From Tretioscincus oriximinensis (lineage: Eukaryota > Chordata > Lepidosauria > Squamata > Gymnophthalmidae), in contig JAJVDF010000970.1 of assembly GCA_022410635.1 (NCBI GenBank), forward strand, positions 4,976 to 68,975: a DNA stretch of 64,000 nt. Direction: 5' to 3'. The number at the start of each line of letters is the position of its first letter. The stretch's first letter is position 1. The notes under the pieces were generated by a model. It was not told the DNA's origin. It saw only the letters and a program-made list of their open reading frames with translations, and did not search any database. This document shows positions 1 to 10,402 of the stretch, one piece after another. The position numbers and the translations under genes were made by a program.

Positions 1-1070
1 ACATGTGCTAAGCATTTTTCAGCAGTCAACCCACAATAAACACCGTTTTCCCCAGAATAAACTATTGCTGGGATATTCAGACATCATTCCGGAGGACCCC
101 CATACTCTTTCGTGTGTATGCGTCTGCACATAAGAACATAAGAAGAGCCATACTGGATCAGGCCACAGCCGATCTAGTCCAGCATTCTGTCTCTCACAGA
201 GGTCCACCAGATGCACCTGGGCATTCCGAATAGAGGAAAGCAAAATATGCACCTGTTCATGACTCCCTGCAAATGGCATTTCAGGAGTCCTGCAACATCC
301 AGACATCCATCCTAGTACCCATTTATACCCTTGGTGTCCATAAACCTGTCTAGTCCTGTCTTGAAGCTATCCAGGTTGTTAGCTACCACTACCTCTTCAG
401 GAAGTAAATTCCACAGCCCGATGACCCTCTGGGTGAAAAAATACTTTCCTTTGACTGTTCTCAATTTCCTGCCCATCAGTTTCAAGGAGAGCACTTTGGT
501 CCTAGTGTTGTGTGATAGAGAAAACATTTTTTCTCTATTCTCCCTATCCTTCCCATGCATGATTCTGTACACTTCAATCAGATCACCTCTCAAACGTCAC
601 CTTTCGAGGCTGAAGAGGCCCAGATGTTGCAGCCTTGCTTCGTAAGGGAGATGCTCCAGACCCTTGATCATTGTTGCCCTTTTCTGCACCTTCTCCAGTT
701 CCAGAATATCCCTCTTGAGATGTGGTGACCAGAATTGAACACAGTATTCCAAATGTGGCCTCACCACACATTTATAAAGAGGCAAAAAAACATTTGCTGA
801 CTTGTTTTCGATTCCTTTCCTAATTATCCCCAACATGGAATTTGCCTTTTTTGCTGCTGCTGCACACAAATTAGATGTGAGATGTTTAAACAAGCGAGAA
901 TGCAGCAGTTGTTTCTATTAGCTGTTCTGAAAATTCTCAGACTGAACTGCGATGAGATCAATGAGCGATAATACAGAACTAGGGCATTGATCACAGAATA
1001 TACAGGTTTGGTGTGCACAGAAACGCATTTGCTATGTTCCAGAATACAGCTTTGTAGCGGTTTTTAAGTG
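1..1070 (-). mobile_element. Family A short transposon (MITE-like), split by a CR1 insertion; runs off the window start
   Basis: Bases 1-130 and 867-1070 are the two halves of one copy of a short non-autonomous element. Read in reverse they align with the complete copy at 57927-58279, including the shared AATAAACTATTG and GCGGTTTTTAAG motifs. The halves are separated by the CR1 at 131-859. The copy is 5'-incomplete because the window begins inside it, and its inner end decays after about 1068 without a clear terminus. There is no coding capacity. The superfamily is uncertain; see the 57927-58279 entry for termini and target duplication. Confidence 0.7.
131..859 (-). mobile_element. CR1-clade LINE, 5'-truncated 3' end (tail type TTCTTATG)
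   Basis: On the minus strand this encodes the C-terminal part of a CR1-type ORF2. Recognisable pieces are [57 protein letters not shown] and TQRVIGLWNLLPEEVV, in two frames (about 597-893 and 312-593), so the copy is frameshifted. The 3' UTR follows and ends in the TTCTTATG repeat at 131-150. The UTR lacks about 22 bases found in other copies (the segment around GGGATGGAGCAACAGG). The insertion is flanked by the 7-bp direct repeat CTGCACA at 124-130 and 860-866, and lies inside a family A element. It is dead: only about 730 bp of a several-kilobase LINE remain. Confidence 0.88.
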
Positions 1071-1283
1071 GTCTGATACTTGCACAACTGCACAGTTTTG
1101 CAAATATCAGCCATTGGGGGGAAATGGAGAGGATTCTACTTTCTGATCAATCTCACCTGCCCAACCATTGAAGGGAATCTTGAAAGGGTCGGCTTGGGCG
1201 TGGTGGGGTGGTGCCTTTCTGGTTTTGAAGCAAGAAAAGGCTGTCTTACTTAGCACTGGGCAGCATTTCACTCCCCTCTCATG

Positions 1284-2030
1284 TTCCCCATTTATTTGCA
1301 CTTCTATCCTGCCCTAAACCAAGAAGCCTTAAGACAGTTAACAAGAAAACAAGACATGAAATTGACATACAGTAAAATCCCGGTTATCCGGACTTCGCTT
1401 AACCGAAACCCGGCTTAACCAAAGTTGTTACTGTATCTATAACAACCTTTTTCCACCTACGTAGTAAGGGCGCTGTGTGGCGCCCTTACTGTGTAGGTGG
1501 AAAAAGGCTTCTCCTTCCGGCACGGCTCGCGGCGCCGGAAGAAAGGCGATAGCGAAACTGACATCGATCGGGCGACAGCAGACGACGGATTTAAAGCATT
1601 AAATAAATTATGAAATTATTCTTACCTGTAATGCTTTAAATCCGTCGACTGCTGTCGCCCGATGGATGTCAGTTTCGCTTTCGCCCTTCTTCCGGTGCCG
1701 CGAGCCGCGCCGGAAGGAGAAGCCTTTTTCCATCGATCGGGCGACAGCAGACGACGGGTTTAAAGCATTACAGATAAGAACAATTTCATAATTTATTTAA
1801 TGCTTTAAATCCGTNGTCNGCTGTCNCCCGATCGATGTCATGGATTATCCGAAAAAATTGATTATCTGAAATGGGGCCGCCCCCTTTAGTTCGGATAACC
1901 GGGGTTTTACTGTATTAAAAACAACAGTGCCTGAAAGTAGAAAAGAAAAAGATGTTTTTCAACCAAAGACCATATAATAATGAGTATGCTTAAAAAGCCT
2001 AAGATCTCAAGGAGAATGGCTTCTGGTAAT
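1284..2030 (-). mobile_element. L2-clade LINE 3' tail, split by a Tigger-type MITE
   Basis: 1284-1369 resembles the reverse complement of an L2 3' tail (TTTATTTGCACTTCTATCCTG, then a decayed equivalent of the CCTGAGACCTTCGGG segment). The sequence resumes at 1913-2030 with TGCCTGAAAGTAG and TTTTTCAACCAAAG, the same order seen in the inverted L2 copies at 17.7, 19.4 and 56.6 kb. The break coincides exactly with the MITE ends at 1370 and 1912. It is a degenerate fragment with no open frame. Confidence 0.6.
1370..1912. mobile_element. Tigger/pogo-type (Tc1-mariner) MITE with three internal hairpins
   Basis: The element starts CAGTAAAATCCCGGTTATCC and ends with the near-exact inverse (GGATAACCGGGGTTTTACTG). 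It is flanked by TA on both sides (1368-1369 and 1913-1914), the target duplication of the Tc1/mariner/pogo superfamily. The termini resemble those of Tigger-like elements. At 543 bp with no transposase reading frame it is non-autonomous. Inside, three back-to-back inverted repeats can be read: 1445-1507, about 1505-1730 with arms near 100 bp and a short AT-rich loop, and about 1733-1842. The arms are unusually rich in GC and CpG compared with the surrounding DNA. Three ambiguous bases near 1816-1827 lie in the third hairpin, as expected where reads fold or mis-assemble. Confidence 0.85.
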
Positions 2031-2069
2031 TGCTCCCTTTCCAGTGATGCAAAGGGTAGGGGCACATAG

Positions 2070-2660
2070 GACTATTGTAATGCGCTCTATATGGGGCTGC
2101 CCTTGAAAATGGTTCGGAAGCTGCAGCTGGTACAGAATGCAGCCGCTAGACTGCTGACAGGGACACCTGGCCGGACACACATCATGCCGGTCTTGAAAGA
2201 GCTGCACTGGCTGCCCATTCGCTACCGAGCCCAATTCAAGGTTTTGACTTTAACTTATAATGCCCTAAATAACTTGGGCCCCAAATATCTAAAGGAACGC
2301 CTTCTCCCATACCAACCTGGCCGCCCCTTAAGATCTGCAGGGGAGGCCCCCCTGGTTGTACCACCCCTTTCAACAGCCAGTGGAGTGGGAACCCAGGGTA
2401 GGGCCTTCTCTGTGGTTGCCCCTCATCTTTGGAATAGTGTTCCCCTCGAGGTGCGTCTGTCATCATCATTGTACTCTATTAGAAGGTCCTTGAAGACGCA
2501 CCTTTTTTACCTGGCCTTTGGCTGAAGAAATATCATCTCTATCCCTACTTTTAAATATTGTTTTATACTGTTTTAATTTTTGTAGTGATGTTTTACTGTT
2601 TTGGCCGCCCTGAGACCTTCGGGTATAGGGCGGGGTATAAGTATAAATCAAATAAATAAA
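2070..2660 (+). mobile_element. L2-clade LINE, C-terminal ORF2 and 3' tail
   Basis: An intact frame from 2070 to 2525 carries the classic L2 C-terminal motif order: DYCNALYMGLP, LQLVQNAAARLLTG, VLKELHWLPIRYRAQFKVL, GPKYLKERL, AFSVVAPHLWNSVPLEVR and SIRRSLKTHLF. The stop is at 2523-2525. A 3' UTR follows, ending in a CCGCCCTGAGACCTTCGGG stem and an AATAAATAAA tail near 2660. The copy is truncated 5' of the reverse-transcriptase core, so it is not autonomous. The absence of stops over about 150 codons suggests a relatively young insertion. The tail is shared with the SINE at 33467-33725. Confidence 0.88.
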
Positions 2661-3160
2661 ATAGGACGGCTTTCTCTGTGGTGGCTATCACAATCTGGGA
2701 CAGCCTCCCTCTACAGCTGACCCTTTTTTGCGGGGGGTTGAAAACTTGTTTTTGGGGTGCCTCCCGATTTTTCTGAGGGGAAAAAAAACAATTTTTTTTT
2801 AAAAAAACTTTTTTTGAAAAAAAAATTCCTCAGAAAAAATTGGGAGGCACCCCAAAACCAGATTTTCAAACACACACACACCCCCGCCAAAAAAAAGGGG
2901 GTCATCTGGTCAGCCTACAGTCTACACTGTATATCTTTTGGTGCTGGTAAAATCTTACCCTTTCACCAAGACTTTTGACACGTAGCTCTCCTGCATTCTG
3001 TCCTTCCAGGGAGGGTGGCAGCGTTGGAGGAAATGTGGGAGGGTATGGTCCTCTTTAAATGTTTCATTAATGTATGTTTTTATTATTTTGTAATTTTCTG
3101 TTCCCAGCCTTTGGACCAATTGCAAAGGGCGGATTATAAATGGCAAAAGAAATAAAATAA
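2661..3160 (+). mobile_element. Second L2 fragment, interrupted by a foldback
   Basis: 2661-2716 reads like the L2 region encoding AFSVV...WDSLPL in degenerate form (TTTCTCTGTGGTGGC...GGGACAGCCTCCCT). The foldback at 2717-2903 interrupts it, and tail-like sequence resumes to an AAATAAAATAA end near 3160. The match is short, so the L2 assignment of the downstream part is tentative. Confidence 0.45.
2717..2903. repeat. A/T-cored foldback (inverted repeat) element
   Basis: The outer arms begin GACCCTTTTTTGCGGGGG and end in the inverse with C/A length variation. The inner arms pair GGGGTGCCTCCCGATTTTTC with GAAAAAATTGGGAGGCACCC. The centre is a run of A and T homopolymers. The arms are about 75-80 bp each. 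No target duplication is clear. The two short proteins readable across it on opposite strands are lysine/phenylalanine artefacts of the homopolymers. Confidence 0.65.
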
Positions 3161-3957
3161 CTAAAGCTTGGTTTTCCTTTCTTCTTCTCTGTATCCCTTT
3201 TAGCTATGACTTTTAGCTAAAAGTTCTGTTTCATCTGCCAAGTGGATAGCCTGACATATTGTCTTTTGTTGACTAAATGGATCTTTTCACTGGCCAAGCA
3301 GAGATGATGAAGTTGCCAGGGTTGTCAACAATGAGAGCTTCTTCCAAGCACAGCTTTACTCCTCACCTATGTCAATGCTGTCATAAAGATTCCTGTATGG
3401 GCAAAGAGAAACAAAGGCTTGCTAGGCAATCTTGGCCCTTGGATTGGGGCACTGAGGAGACGCCTGTGGTTTAAGACTGGGCATCTTTCCAAAGAAACTA
3501 ATGAGAGTGCAGAACAATCAAGGCATGGATGCTACCAGCCAGCTCATGCTTATAACATTGGGCGTCCTTCCAAGAAACTTGGGGTCTGCCAGATATGGCA
3601 GAAATCCTGGCAGGTTGTCAGCATGATAGCTGGTTCACAATCCACTGCCCACCGGTCCCTTTTAGACCTCCAGTTCTGAAGAATAAATCGAACTTCCCCA
3701 GTGACATGTGTATGTGTTTGAGAGATTTTATATTTATATTTTATATTTGCATTTGTTTATTTAATAGTTATTTCTTCATATAGTGTTTTGATAATGCACA
3801 TGGTGATGGGACAGAACTTTGTTGCACTGGAGACTTGCAGTTACCAGAACTTTGCTGCCACCGTTTATTCAGTTAAATATACTTAAATGTCTGTTGTCTG
3901 AATAAAATATTACTTCTGTATGCCTTTATTGTGATCTATTGTGATTTATTTGTGAGC
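3161..3957. other. Unassigned, no gene
   Basis: About 800 bp of sequence that I cannot assign. It holds several short open frames without recognisable motifs and AT-rich blocks with AATAAA near 3684 and 3902. A decayed retroposed or LTR-type element is possible, but nothing shows it. Confidence 0.4.
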
Positions 3958-4285
3958 AGGCACGAATGGCTCAGTTGCTAAGGAGATGGTTTCTCATCTA
4001 GGAGATTGGTTTTCAAAGCCCTGTGTTGGACGTGGGGAGAGGTGAGCACCTTCCAACCCAGCTATTTGAAAGCAAGAATTGCAAGAAATTGCAACTGACT
4101 TCAACTAGATAAATGGGAACCACCACAGCCTGTGGTGAAGATAGAATGTAAACATTCGGATGAAAAATACCTTTGTAAGCTGCCTTGAGTCCCTTTGGGT
4201 GAGAAAAGCAGGGTATAAAGACCCAGTTATTCTCCTTCTCCTCCTCCTTCTCCTCCTCCTCCTCTTCTTCTTCTACTTCTTTTTC
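3958..4285 (+). mobile_element. tRNA-derived SINE, family I
   Basis: The head resembles a tRNA with pol III boxes: TGGCTCAGTTGC as box A and a decayed GGTTTTCAAAGCCC as box B. A conserved body follows (AAGAATTGCAAGAAATTGCAA, ATAAATGGGAACCACCA), then a tail region GAGTCCCTTTGGGTGAGAAAAGCAGGGTATAAAG in order. It ends in a CTT/CCT microsatellite at 4226-4280. Further copies lie at 5247-5550 and 23692-24145. This one is more diverged in the head than the 5.2-kb copy. Confidence 0.82.
4226..4280 (+). repeat. Pyrimidine microsatellite (TTC/CTC) at a SINE tail
   Basis: Runs of CTCCTTCTCCTCCTCC and TTCTTCTTC directly follow the family I SINE. The same type of tail follows SINE copies at 5540, 13620, 14655 and 24140, so this tract is probably the expanded SINE 3' tail. 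Confidence 0.7.
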
Positions 4286-5246
4286 TGTGTTAGCCACCAA
4301 TATCCCTAAGACCCCTTCTGATCCTGGTTGTATTTAATTCCCTTTCCTCTAGTTCCCAGGTTCTCCCAAATAAAAGAAGCTTCTTTATTTTAACCCTGAA
4401 AATGAATAAGGAAAATACGTTACAAAATGACACTAGCTGGCGATATTCCAGTGAATATGTTTCAATAGAGTCAGTACCAGCTAGAGATTTAGGCTGCTTC
4501 CCCACTATAAGTTTTAAATTACTTTTTGTTTTAAAAAAAACAAGCGAGGCAACACATTTACAAGTATGTCCACATTTACCTTCAATCTTCTTCACAGTTC
4601 CCTCTTTGTCCTCAACACATCCTGGCAATTCTTGTGAAATCACAAGTCCCAGAAATCATTGCTCTGCTTGCCTAAATATATTACTGAAAACAATTAAGGG
4701 AACACTTTAACATAACATTCTTTGTGAGGCTGCATACAATTCCCAGACATTCTCTGCTAGCCAACAGCCAATGAGCATTTTACAATTTACATATTCAAGA
4801 TCCGGAGAGAGCTTTCTTTTGGACTTTACAAAATGCAGTGGCTATTTACTCCAGAGCAAAGACCTTTAAAGTGAATGGAATACTGGACACATGTGGAGGC
4901 CTCCAAAGCACAGGAAATAGATTGTGGCCCTTAACCNCACCCAGCTNTTTTTTACATCCACCAGTCATTCACCCAAGCTTTAACACACCAGTTTCCAACT
5001 GCACACACGATCATGCTTTATTTATTAATAACACACAGAGCATAGACTCGGGCAGAACTCCAACAGAACCAAACAATTACCAAGCTGTTTTGGCCTTTAA
5101 AATGGTTTAAGTAGGGTTTGTGGATGCAGCCTTATTTTATATCAGATAAAAAACAGTTAGATAACCACAATGGCAGTTTATCTTAAATCAGTCCCATTTA
5201 ATTAAAAAAATACTGATCATTGAAAATATTTTATTTTAATAAATAA
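4286..5246. other. Unassigned, with one dispersed repeat piece
   Basis: No gene is seen. 4728-4775 (ACAATTCCCAGACATTCTCTG then AGCCAATGAGC) resembles 27165-27270, so at least that part is repetitive. Single ambiguous bases lie at 4937 and 4947. Confidence 0.4.
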
Positions 5247-5550
5247 AAATAGATAGCTCAGTTGCTTAGGAATTCGTCTCTCGCCTGGGAGATGGGGTTT
5301 CGAAGCCCTTTGTGCAACGTGGGGAGGGGTGAGCACCTTCCACTAGACTGTAGCTCCAGCCAACCCAGCTATTTGAAAGCATGAATTGCAAGAAATTGCA
5401 ACTGACTGCAAGTAGATACATGGGAACCACCATAGCCTGGTGGGGAAGATAGAATGTCAGCCTTCAGGCAAAAATATATCCTTGTAAGCCGCTTTAAGTC
5501 CCTTTGAAAGGTGAGAAAAGCGGGGTATAAGAACCAAGTTCTTCTTCTAA
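5247..5550 (+). mobile_element. tRNA-derived SINE, family I
   Basis: A head with AGATAGCTCAGTTGCTTAGG (box A) and GGGGTTTCGAAGCCC (box B) is followed by the common body AATTGCAAGAAATTGCAACTG, then GCCGCTTTAAGTCCC, GAGAAAAGCGGGGTATAAG and a TTCTTC tail. This is the best-preserved uninterrupted copy here. The pol III promoter boxes are still recognisable, although activity cannot be judged. Confidence 0.87.
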
Positions 5551-6088
5551 TAAGTGCCACCTTTTCCTTGCTACAAGAAAGAACATTTGTTCTAACATCT
5601 ATTAATAATGGATCAAATGTGATTTTCATGATACCTGCTGTTTTCAATATATCAAGGGAATCTCAGGAGTTATTTTTAAGCAAAGATTTTATGTTGCATG
5701 TTAAACAAGTCAGTTGTCAAATAAAGCCCTTTAAATAGCTTCAGCTGTTGACTTTTTCAATTGAAAAATATTACTAATGTAAATTGAATGCAGATTGCTT
5801 TACAGTCTACTAATGTTTTTCCCCATGGTNTGCAGTTTAGAGACAGAAGATGTGATTAAAATATTCATATTTTACAGCGTCATCTCTTAAAATGTAAAAT
5901 GACAGAAATGTTGCATAAAAGAAAGAAAAATCTTAGTGGAAAAAAAGAATTGAATCTAAATGTTATTGAAATTGATTCCTCTAAACGTTAGCCTTGGTCA
6001 TATCAGTTCTGAAGAATTAACTTACTCTGGTTTTTTCCCCAGACCAAACCTCATTTTTGGAGACTGGACTGAAAAGGGTTTAAAGTAA
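5551..6088. other. Unassigned AT-rich sequence
   Basis: No repeat or gene recognised. One ambiguous base lies near 5830. Confidence 0.35.
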
Positions 6089-6424
6089 GACACATTTAAG
6101 AGGTGGTCTGATTGAAGTATATAAAGTCATGCATGGAATAGATAAGGTGAATAGAGAAAAATATTTCTATGGAATTTACTTCCATAAGCTTAGACACTTT
6201 AAAATAGGATTAGAGAAACTCATGGAAGCCAAGGTTATTAATAGTTATTAGGATGAATCGCTTGATCCTGCCTCTGGGATGGAGCAACAGGCAGGATTCC
6301 TGAAATACCAATTACAACAAGTTGGGAACAGGTGAGNGGTTTGCTTAGGTGAAAATGGTGGTCCACTGTGTGAGATAGAATGGTGGTCTAGATGGTGGTC
6401 TGACCAGGGCTCCTCTTATGTTCT
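6089..6424 (+). mobile_element. CR1-clade LINE 3' fragment, old
   Basis: The sequence begins ACATTTAAGAGGTGGTCTG (encoding RGGLIEV), continues with GGAATTTACTTCC and CTCATGGAAGCCAAGG, then the UTR marker CTCTGGGATGGAGCAACAGG, and ends CTCCTCTTATGTTCT. It is diverged and internally deleted relative to the copies at 21.0 and 24.3 kb. Confidence 0.75.
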
Positions 6425-6942
6425 AAAGAAAGATGACCATGGAACTCTCCTTGAAGCAGATGGGCAAAAGGGTTAAGATAGAAAAAACAGCCTCTATGGT
6501 TGTTTGGATTTCATACATGCAACAGTTCCTGCATGCCACAGGTCTGGTTGGCAAATGGTCAATACTAGCCAGTCAAAGGACATTTATAGAGAGATAGGGG
6601 AGTGGACTCTAGGCATCAGTATATTTGGGGCCAAGCTTCAGCAGGAAGAAGGTGGAAAGAGTGTGCAGAAATATGTGCCCACCCTCACATATACACAGTT
6701 GAAAAGAGACCTGAATTCTCTGTCCCCATAAGGTAAGATCTTGAACTCCCCTGCTGTAGTCTGAAGAGCACCATTCTGTCTCCATAAGTGCTGTCTGACC
6801 AGCTGGAGATTTTGAACCATCAAGCCAAACAGACTTGATTATGTGGGAATTGCTGTGCATGGGAAATTCAAATGACTCCAATGATAATTATCATTTTCAT
6901 TATCCCCTGGGCACCCACAATGGCAGTTCTGAGCTGTTATTG
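6425..6942. other. Unassigned
   Basis: No gene or repeat recognised; short open frames only. Confidence 0.3.
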
Positions 6943-7065
6943 ACCAAAGGGTTACTGGTCTGTGGAATTTACTATCAGAAGAGATGAGTGGCAGCTTTAA
7001 GAAAGGATTGGGTAAATTCATGGACGCCAAGTGTATCAGTGGATGTTTGGGTATTGACTCCATTG
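6943..7065 (+). mobile_element. CR1-clade LINE fragment, short
   Basis: GGGTTACTGGTCTGTGGAA, AGAAGAGATGAGTGGCAGC and AAATTCATGGACGCCAAG match the coding end of the TTCTTATG-type CR1. Only about 120 bp remain. Confidence 0.65.
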
Positions 7066-7672
7066 GATGTGATGAGCAGGATGTCTCTATAATCCTGACA
7101 CATCTACTTTGGCTGGAAGAAAATGTTTTTATCCAATGTATGTTGAAATTCATCTACAAATTTTAACTGTTTCACCTTTTGTATTTTATGGGGGTTACCA
7201 TACCCTTATAATGCCGTACCCTTCATTTCTGATTGTTTACATCATAGCTATTTCCTGTAGCAGCATTCAACACTTTCCAATTATCTTCTTAGCAGATAAA
7301 CCTTCTTAATTCTTTCCTTCAAAATCCATGCAAATCCTTCCGGTCCATGAAAAAAAATTAGCTAATTGTTAGAAACGTTCATAGCTTTTGAAATCATGTT
7401 TTTTACTGTTGTGTTGACTTGAAGAACTAAGCAGCTTTTCAAATTATATGATTTTCATGCAAGGCACCCATATGTTGCTTTGAAGATTTACTCCAGTCAG
7501 AAACTTTTTATGAAATCTGCATCTTTTCCATGATTCCTCAGTAGGCCAAAGGGGCATTAGGTAGATCAATGGTGGAGAACCACGTTCTGACTTCATTGGT
7601 TTTCTCCATCGACTGTCTAGAACTGATGGGAGTCTGACAAGAAGTACTCATAAACTTAATTTAATAAATGAG
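7066..7672. other. Unassigned
   Basis: AT-rich sequence with no supported gene or repeat. Confidence 0.3.
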
Positions 7673-7872
7673 TCAATTTCAGAGAAATAGCCGTGTTAGT
7701 CTAGCAGAAAGTCCAGCAAAGGAGCTAGCAGCACTTTGAGACTAACTTGAGAAAAGTGGTTGGCATAAGCTTTCGTAGACAGGTCTGAAGAAGTAGACCT
7801 GTCTACGAAAGCTTATGCCAACCACTTTTCTCAAGTTAGTCTCAAAGTGCTGCTAGCTCCTTTGCTGGACTT
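7673..7872. mobile_element. Palindromic element P, copy 1 (78-bp perfect arms)
   Basis: By eye, 7709-7786 and 7795-7872 are exact reverse complements, with an 8-base loop at 7787-7794. A one-sided extension (TCAATTTCAGAGAAATAGC...) precedes the left arm from 7673, and copy 2 has the same extension. AATGAG occurs at 7667-7672 and 7873-7878, a possible short target duplication. Copies 2 and 3 are at 45573-45866 and 55372-55604. The perfect pairing implies recent origin or arm-to-arm conversion. It has no coding capacity, and I do not know the family name. Confidence 0.85.
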
Positions 7873-8164
7873 AATGAGAATCAAATGGGTCTTGGTAGTT
7901 CTTACTATTTCAGGGGTTACAGCTCCTGCAGTCCAATGTTCCATTCACTAGGAGATAGCTTCACACGGGTTTTAGCAAGCATTAGATCCAGCAAAAATAA
8001 AATTACATCAAAATATGAGTTTGTGTGTGAAATGTGAAGTGTTTTCAAGAAAATCCTTAGGATTTCAGAGAAAGGCAAAAGGCTAAGGCCTCAGTTTTTC
8101 CCCTTACAGATGCAACTCTTCTTCATTAGCCAAACATCTTTCATATAATCATATATTATGATAT

Positions 8165-8510
8165 ATATANGGTTTGCAAGGAAGTAGTTCCTGAGGCCTG
8201 CCAAAAGCTGTAGTGAAGAAGACAGATTACTAGGAAGTGAGTTCCATGGAGAGAAAAGGGACGGAAGTGAGGGCAGGAGGAGCAGACTCTCATCTGAGCC
8301 AGGTGCCAAGACTGAGTGGAGCAGGGAAAAAAACAAGGGGCGAAAGATATGGAGGGGCAAAGTTATGGAGTAAAAGGTTAAACTGAATACAGTGAGAGAT
8401 GGGAGGCCAATGAAGACAGTTGAGCAATGGTGTAATGTGCTCAAAACAATGGGACTGAAAAATGATTCTGATCATTGTACTGAATAGACTCAAGGGGCTG
8501 AAAATGACAG
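8165..8510 (-). mobile_element. L2-like LINE C-terminal fragment
   Basis: The minus strand reads FEHITPLLNCLHWPPISH, LLHNFAPPYLSPLV and, in another frame, SPWNSLPSNL. These correspond in order to the ITPVL..LHWLPV, APPYL and WNSLPL blocks of L2-type LINE C-termini. The copy is frameshifted and has no tail, and it is more diverged than the 2-kb copy. It could belong to a sister LINE clade. Confidence 0.5.
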
Positions 8511-9098
8511 GCTGGAAGCCCTACCAGGAGAGAGTTTATATAAATATATAAATATTATATACAAAGAAGTAGCAGGTTTTAGTGAAGCAATATGTACATC
8601 AAAAGAGAGAGAGAGGAGTTAAAAAGTGTAGTTAAATTTTAAATAGCAACTATCTAATTGATAAAACACTAGAAATGTTTAAAATGATGTCAGTTTAAAC
8701 ATGTCAATAAAACTAAATATTTTTTGAAGTGAACTACTGCAATGGCATTATCTGTAGCACGAAGGCGCTCTTTCCATGAAACATGAAACGGCATTGTGGG
8801 CAGGATGGATGATTCTGCCATTGATGAAGGTTGCCTTTTATTCCTGTAACTCCTCTTAGGAATTTCCATGTTGCCCATTCTTGTTTTGTACCAGGGGGCT
8901 CAACAGAGGGGATCCCACTCAAATGATCCAATTTCACAGCCCACAGAAATATTCTAGCTATTGTTGGGTGAATATAAAGGGGTCTAGATGTTCTCATGAA
9001 CCCCTTCCTGGATTTAAGGTTTCTGGGGGGAGGTTGGTGACCATGTGACCTTCATGATATTCAGCCTTACTTTTCTCATAATTAGCTGTAACTGCACA
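8511..9098. other. Unassigned
   Basis: A TATAAATATATAAATATTATA stretch near 8537 and an otherwise unrecognised sequence. No gene is supported. Confidence 0.3.
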
Positions 9099-9190
9099 TC
9101 ATCATAGAATCATAGAGTTGGAAGGGACCTCCAGGGTCATCGAGTCCAACCCCCTGCTTGGTGCAGGATTCATTAANCCATCCCAGAAAG
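9099..9190 (-). mobile_element. CR1 LINE 3' UTR end (tail type ATTCTATG)
   Basis: ATCATAGAATCATAGAGTTGG, AAGGGACCTCCAGGGTCATC and GTCCAACCCCCTGC are the inverse of the canonical CR1 3' terminus known from birds and reptiles. The copy is about 90 bp and strongly 5'-truncated. The same terminus closes the long CR1 at 42.0 kb. Confidence 0.85.
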
Positions 9191-9227
9191 ATGACTGTCC
9201 AGTCTCTGTTTCATCTGATCATCAGTC

Positions 9228-9310
9228 TCTCATCATCATCATCATCAATCATCATCAATCATCATCAATCATCATCATCATCACCACCACCACCACCATC
9301 ACCATCCATA
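9228..9310 (+). repeat. ATC/CAC triplet microsatellite
   Basis: Interrupted CATCATCAT and CACCACCAC runs follow the short CR1 piece. Serine/isoleucine/histidine-repeat translations across it are artefacts. Confidence 0.85.
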
Positions 9311-9433
9311 ATAACTTATTTATACGTTCCACCAAAGGGCAATATAATAATAGCAAACAGTACATATATCAGCATTGTACTTCTAATAAGTACTAACACA
9401 TTCTTTACAATGCCCATGGCAAATCTCCCCAGC

Positions 9434-9572
9434 TAGTCCAGTATTCTGTCCCACTCAGTGAGGCCATCAATTGCCCCTGGGCAAAAGGAGGCAATCCTGT
9501 CTGTAGCTCCATCCTGGAGGCAGTATCATCCTAGTGGCTTCCATCAATTTGTCTGTTCCTATCTTATAGGAT
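9434..9572 (-). mobile_element. CR1-clade LINE fragment, old
   Basis: TAGTCCAGTATTCTGTCCCAC, GCAGTATCATCCTAGTGGC and TCCATCAATTTGTCTG are degraded forms of the inverted 3' end of the TTCTTATG-type CR1. Confidence 0.55.
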
Positions 9573-10402
9573 AACCACTGTCAGTTGCACACTGGGTTGA
9601 GACCTTCATTGACCTGTTGACTAGTATCCCAAGATCCCTTTCATAGTCTGCCACAGAGGAAGAATACCAGCCAACCAATAAGTGTCACTTTAAGGTATTC
9701 AACCATTATCCTGTAATTTTTGTTTCTTTTATTTGATTTGACATGAGCACCTTACCTACTTATCCCCAATCCCTAACTTCGGTGAATTAATATTCCTCAA
9801 TGGGGTCCCATCAACTGACATTTTCCACCTGGAGTTCTCCTAATCAGGAAAACATGTTCTGCCTTTTGCAGAATTCCTTGTTTTAATTTTGACTATGACT
9901 TTGGCTAGAACATTCATCCTACAACGTCACCAGGTATTTGCATTTGACAAATCCATGTGCTTAATAAACTGCTGCTGCTTATAGATTATGAGGAGTGCAT
10001 TCTTCAACATTTGCTTAAGGTTGGATCTTTATATTCGCATAGTGATGATTCTGTATTCCCACACTAACTCGCTTCCACTTGATTGCTGCATTATTAGTTC
10101 TTCAAGCCTCTTTTATTTGTACCGCTGTGGCGATTTGTATTCCTTGCTTAGAAACTGCACACCAAAGAGTACTGTGTTGTTGTTTGCTTCTGCAGAAATG
10201 GACCCTGTGTCCTTATTAACCCTGACTCCAGTATGACCATCTGCTGCTTTACCAGAAGAGCAGTGGTCTTTCAAGGAAATCAGCTGCTGATTAAAAATAC
10301 AGCTTATGCCTGAGTGAATTTGTCTGCACAAAAAGCCCTCTGTGTTTTCATATTTTGGCATGATGTTTTGCTGTTTCTTTGTGTAACATTGTACATAAAG
10401 GT
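9573..10402. other. Unassigned
   Basis: The first part (ACTAGTATCCCAAGATCCCTTTC) has the flavour of an internal CR1 region, but I cannot confirm it. No gene is supported. Confidence 0.3.

Noticed and set aside
19..306. 95-codon frame duplicated exactly at 22023-22310
   Set aside because: It is CR1 UTR plus MITE DNA translated by chance; the identity reflects a DNA duplication, not a conserved protein.
9228..9310. Histidine/serine-rich short protein
   Set aside because: Triplet microsatellite.
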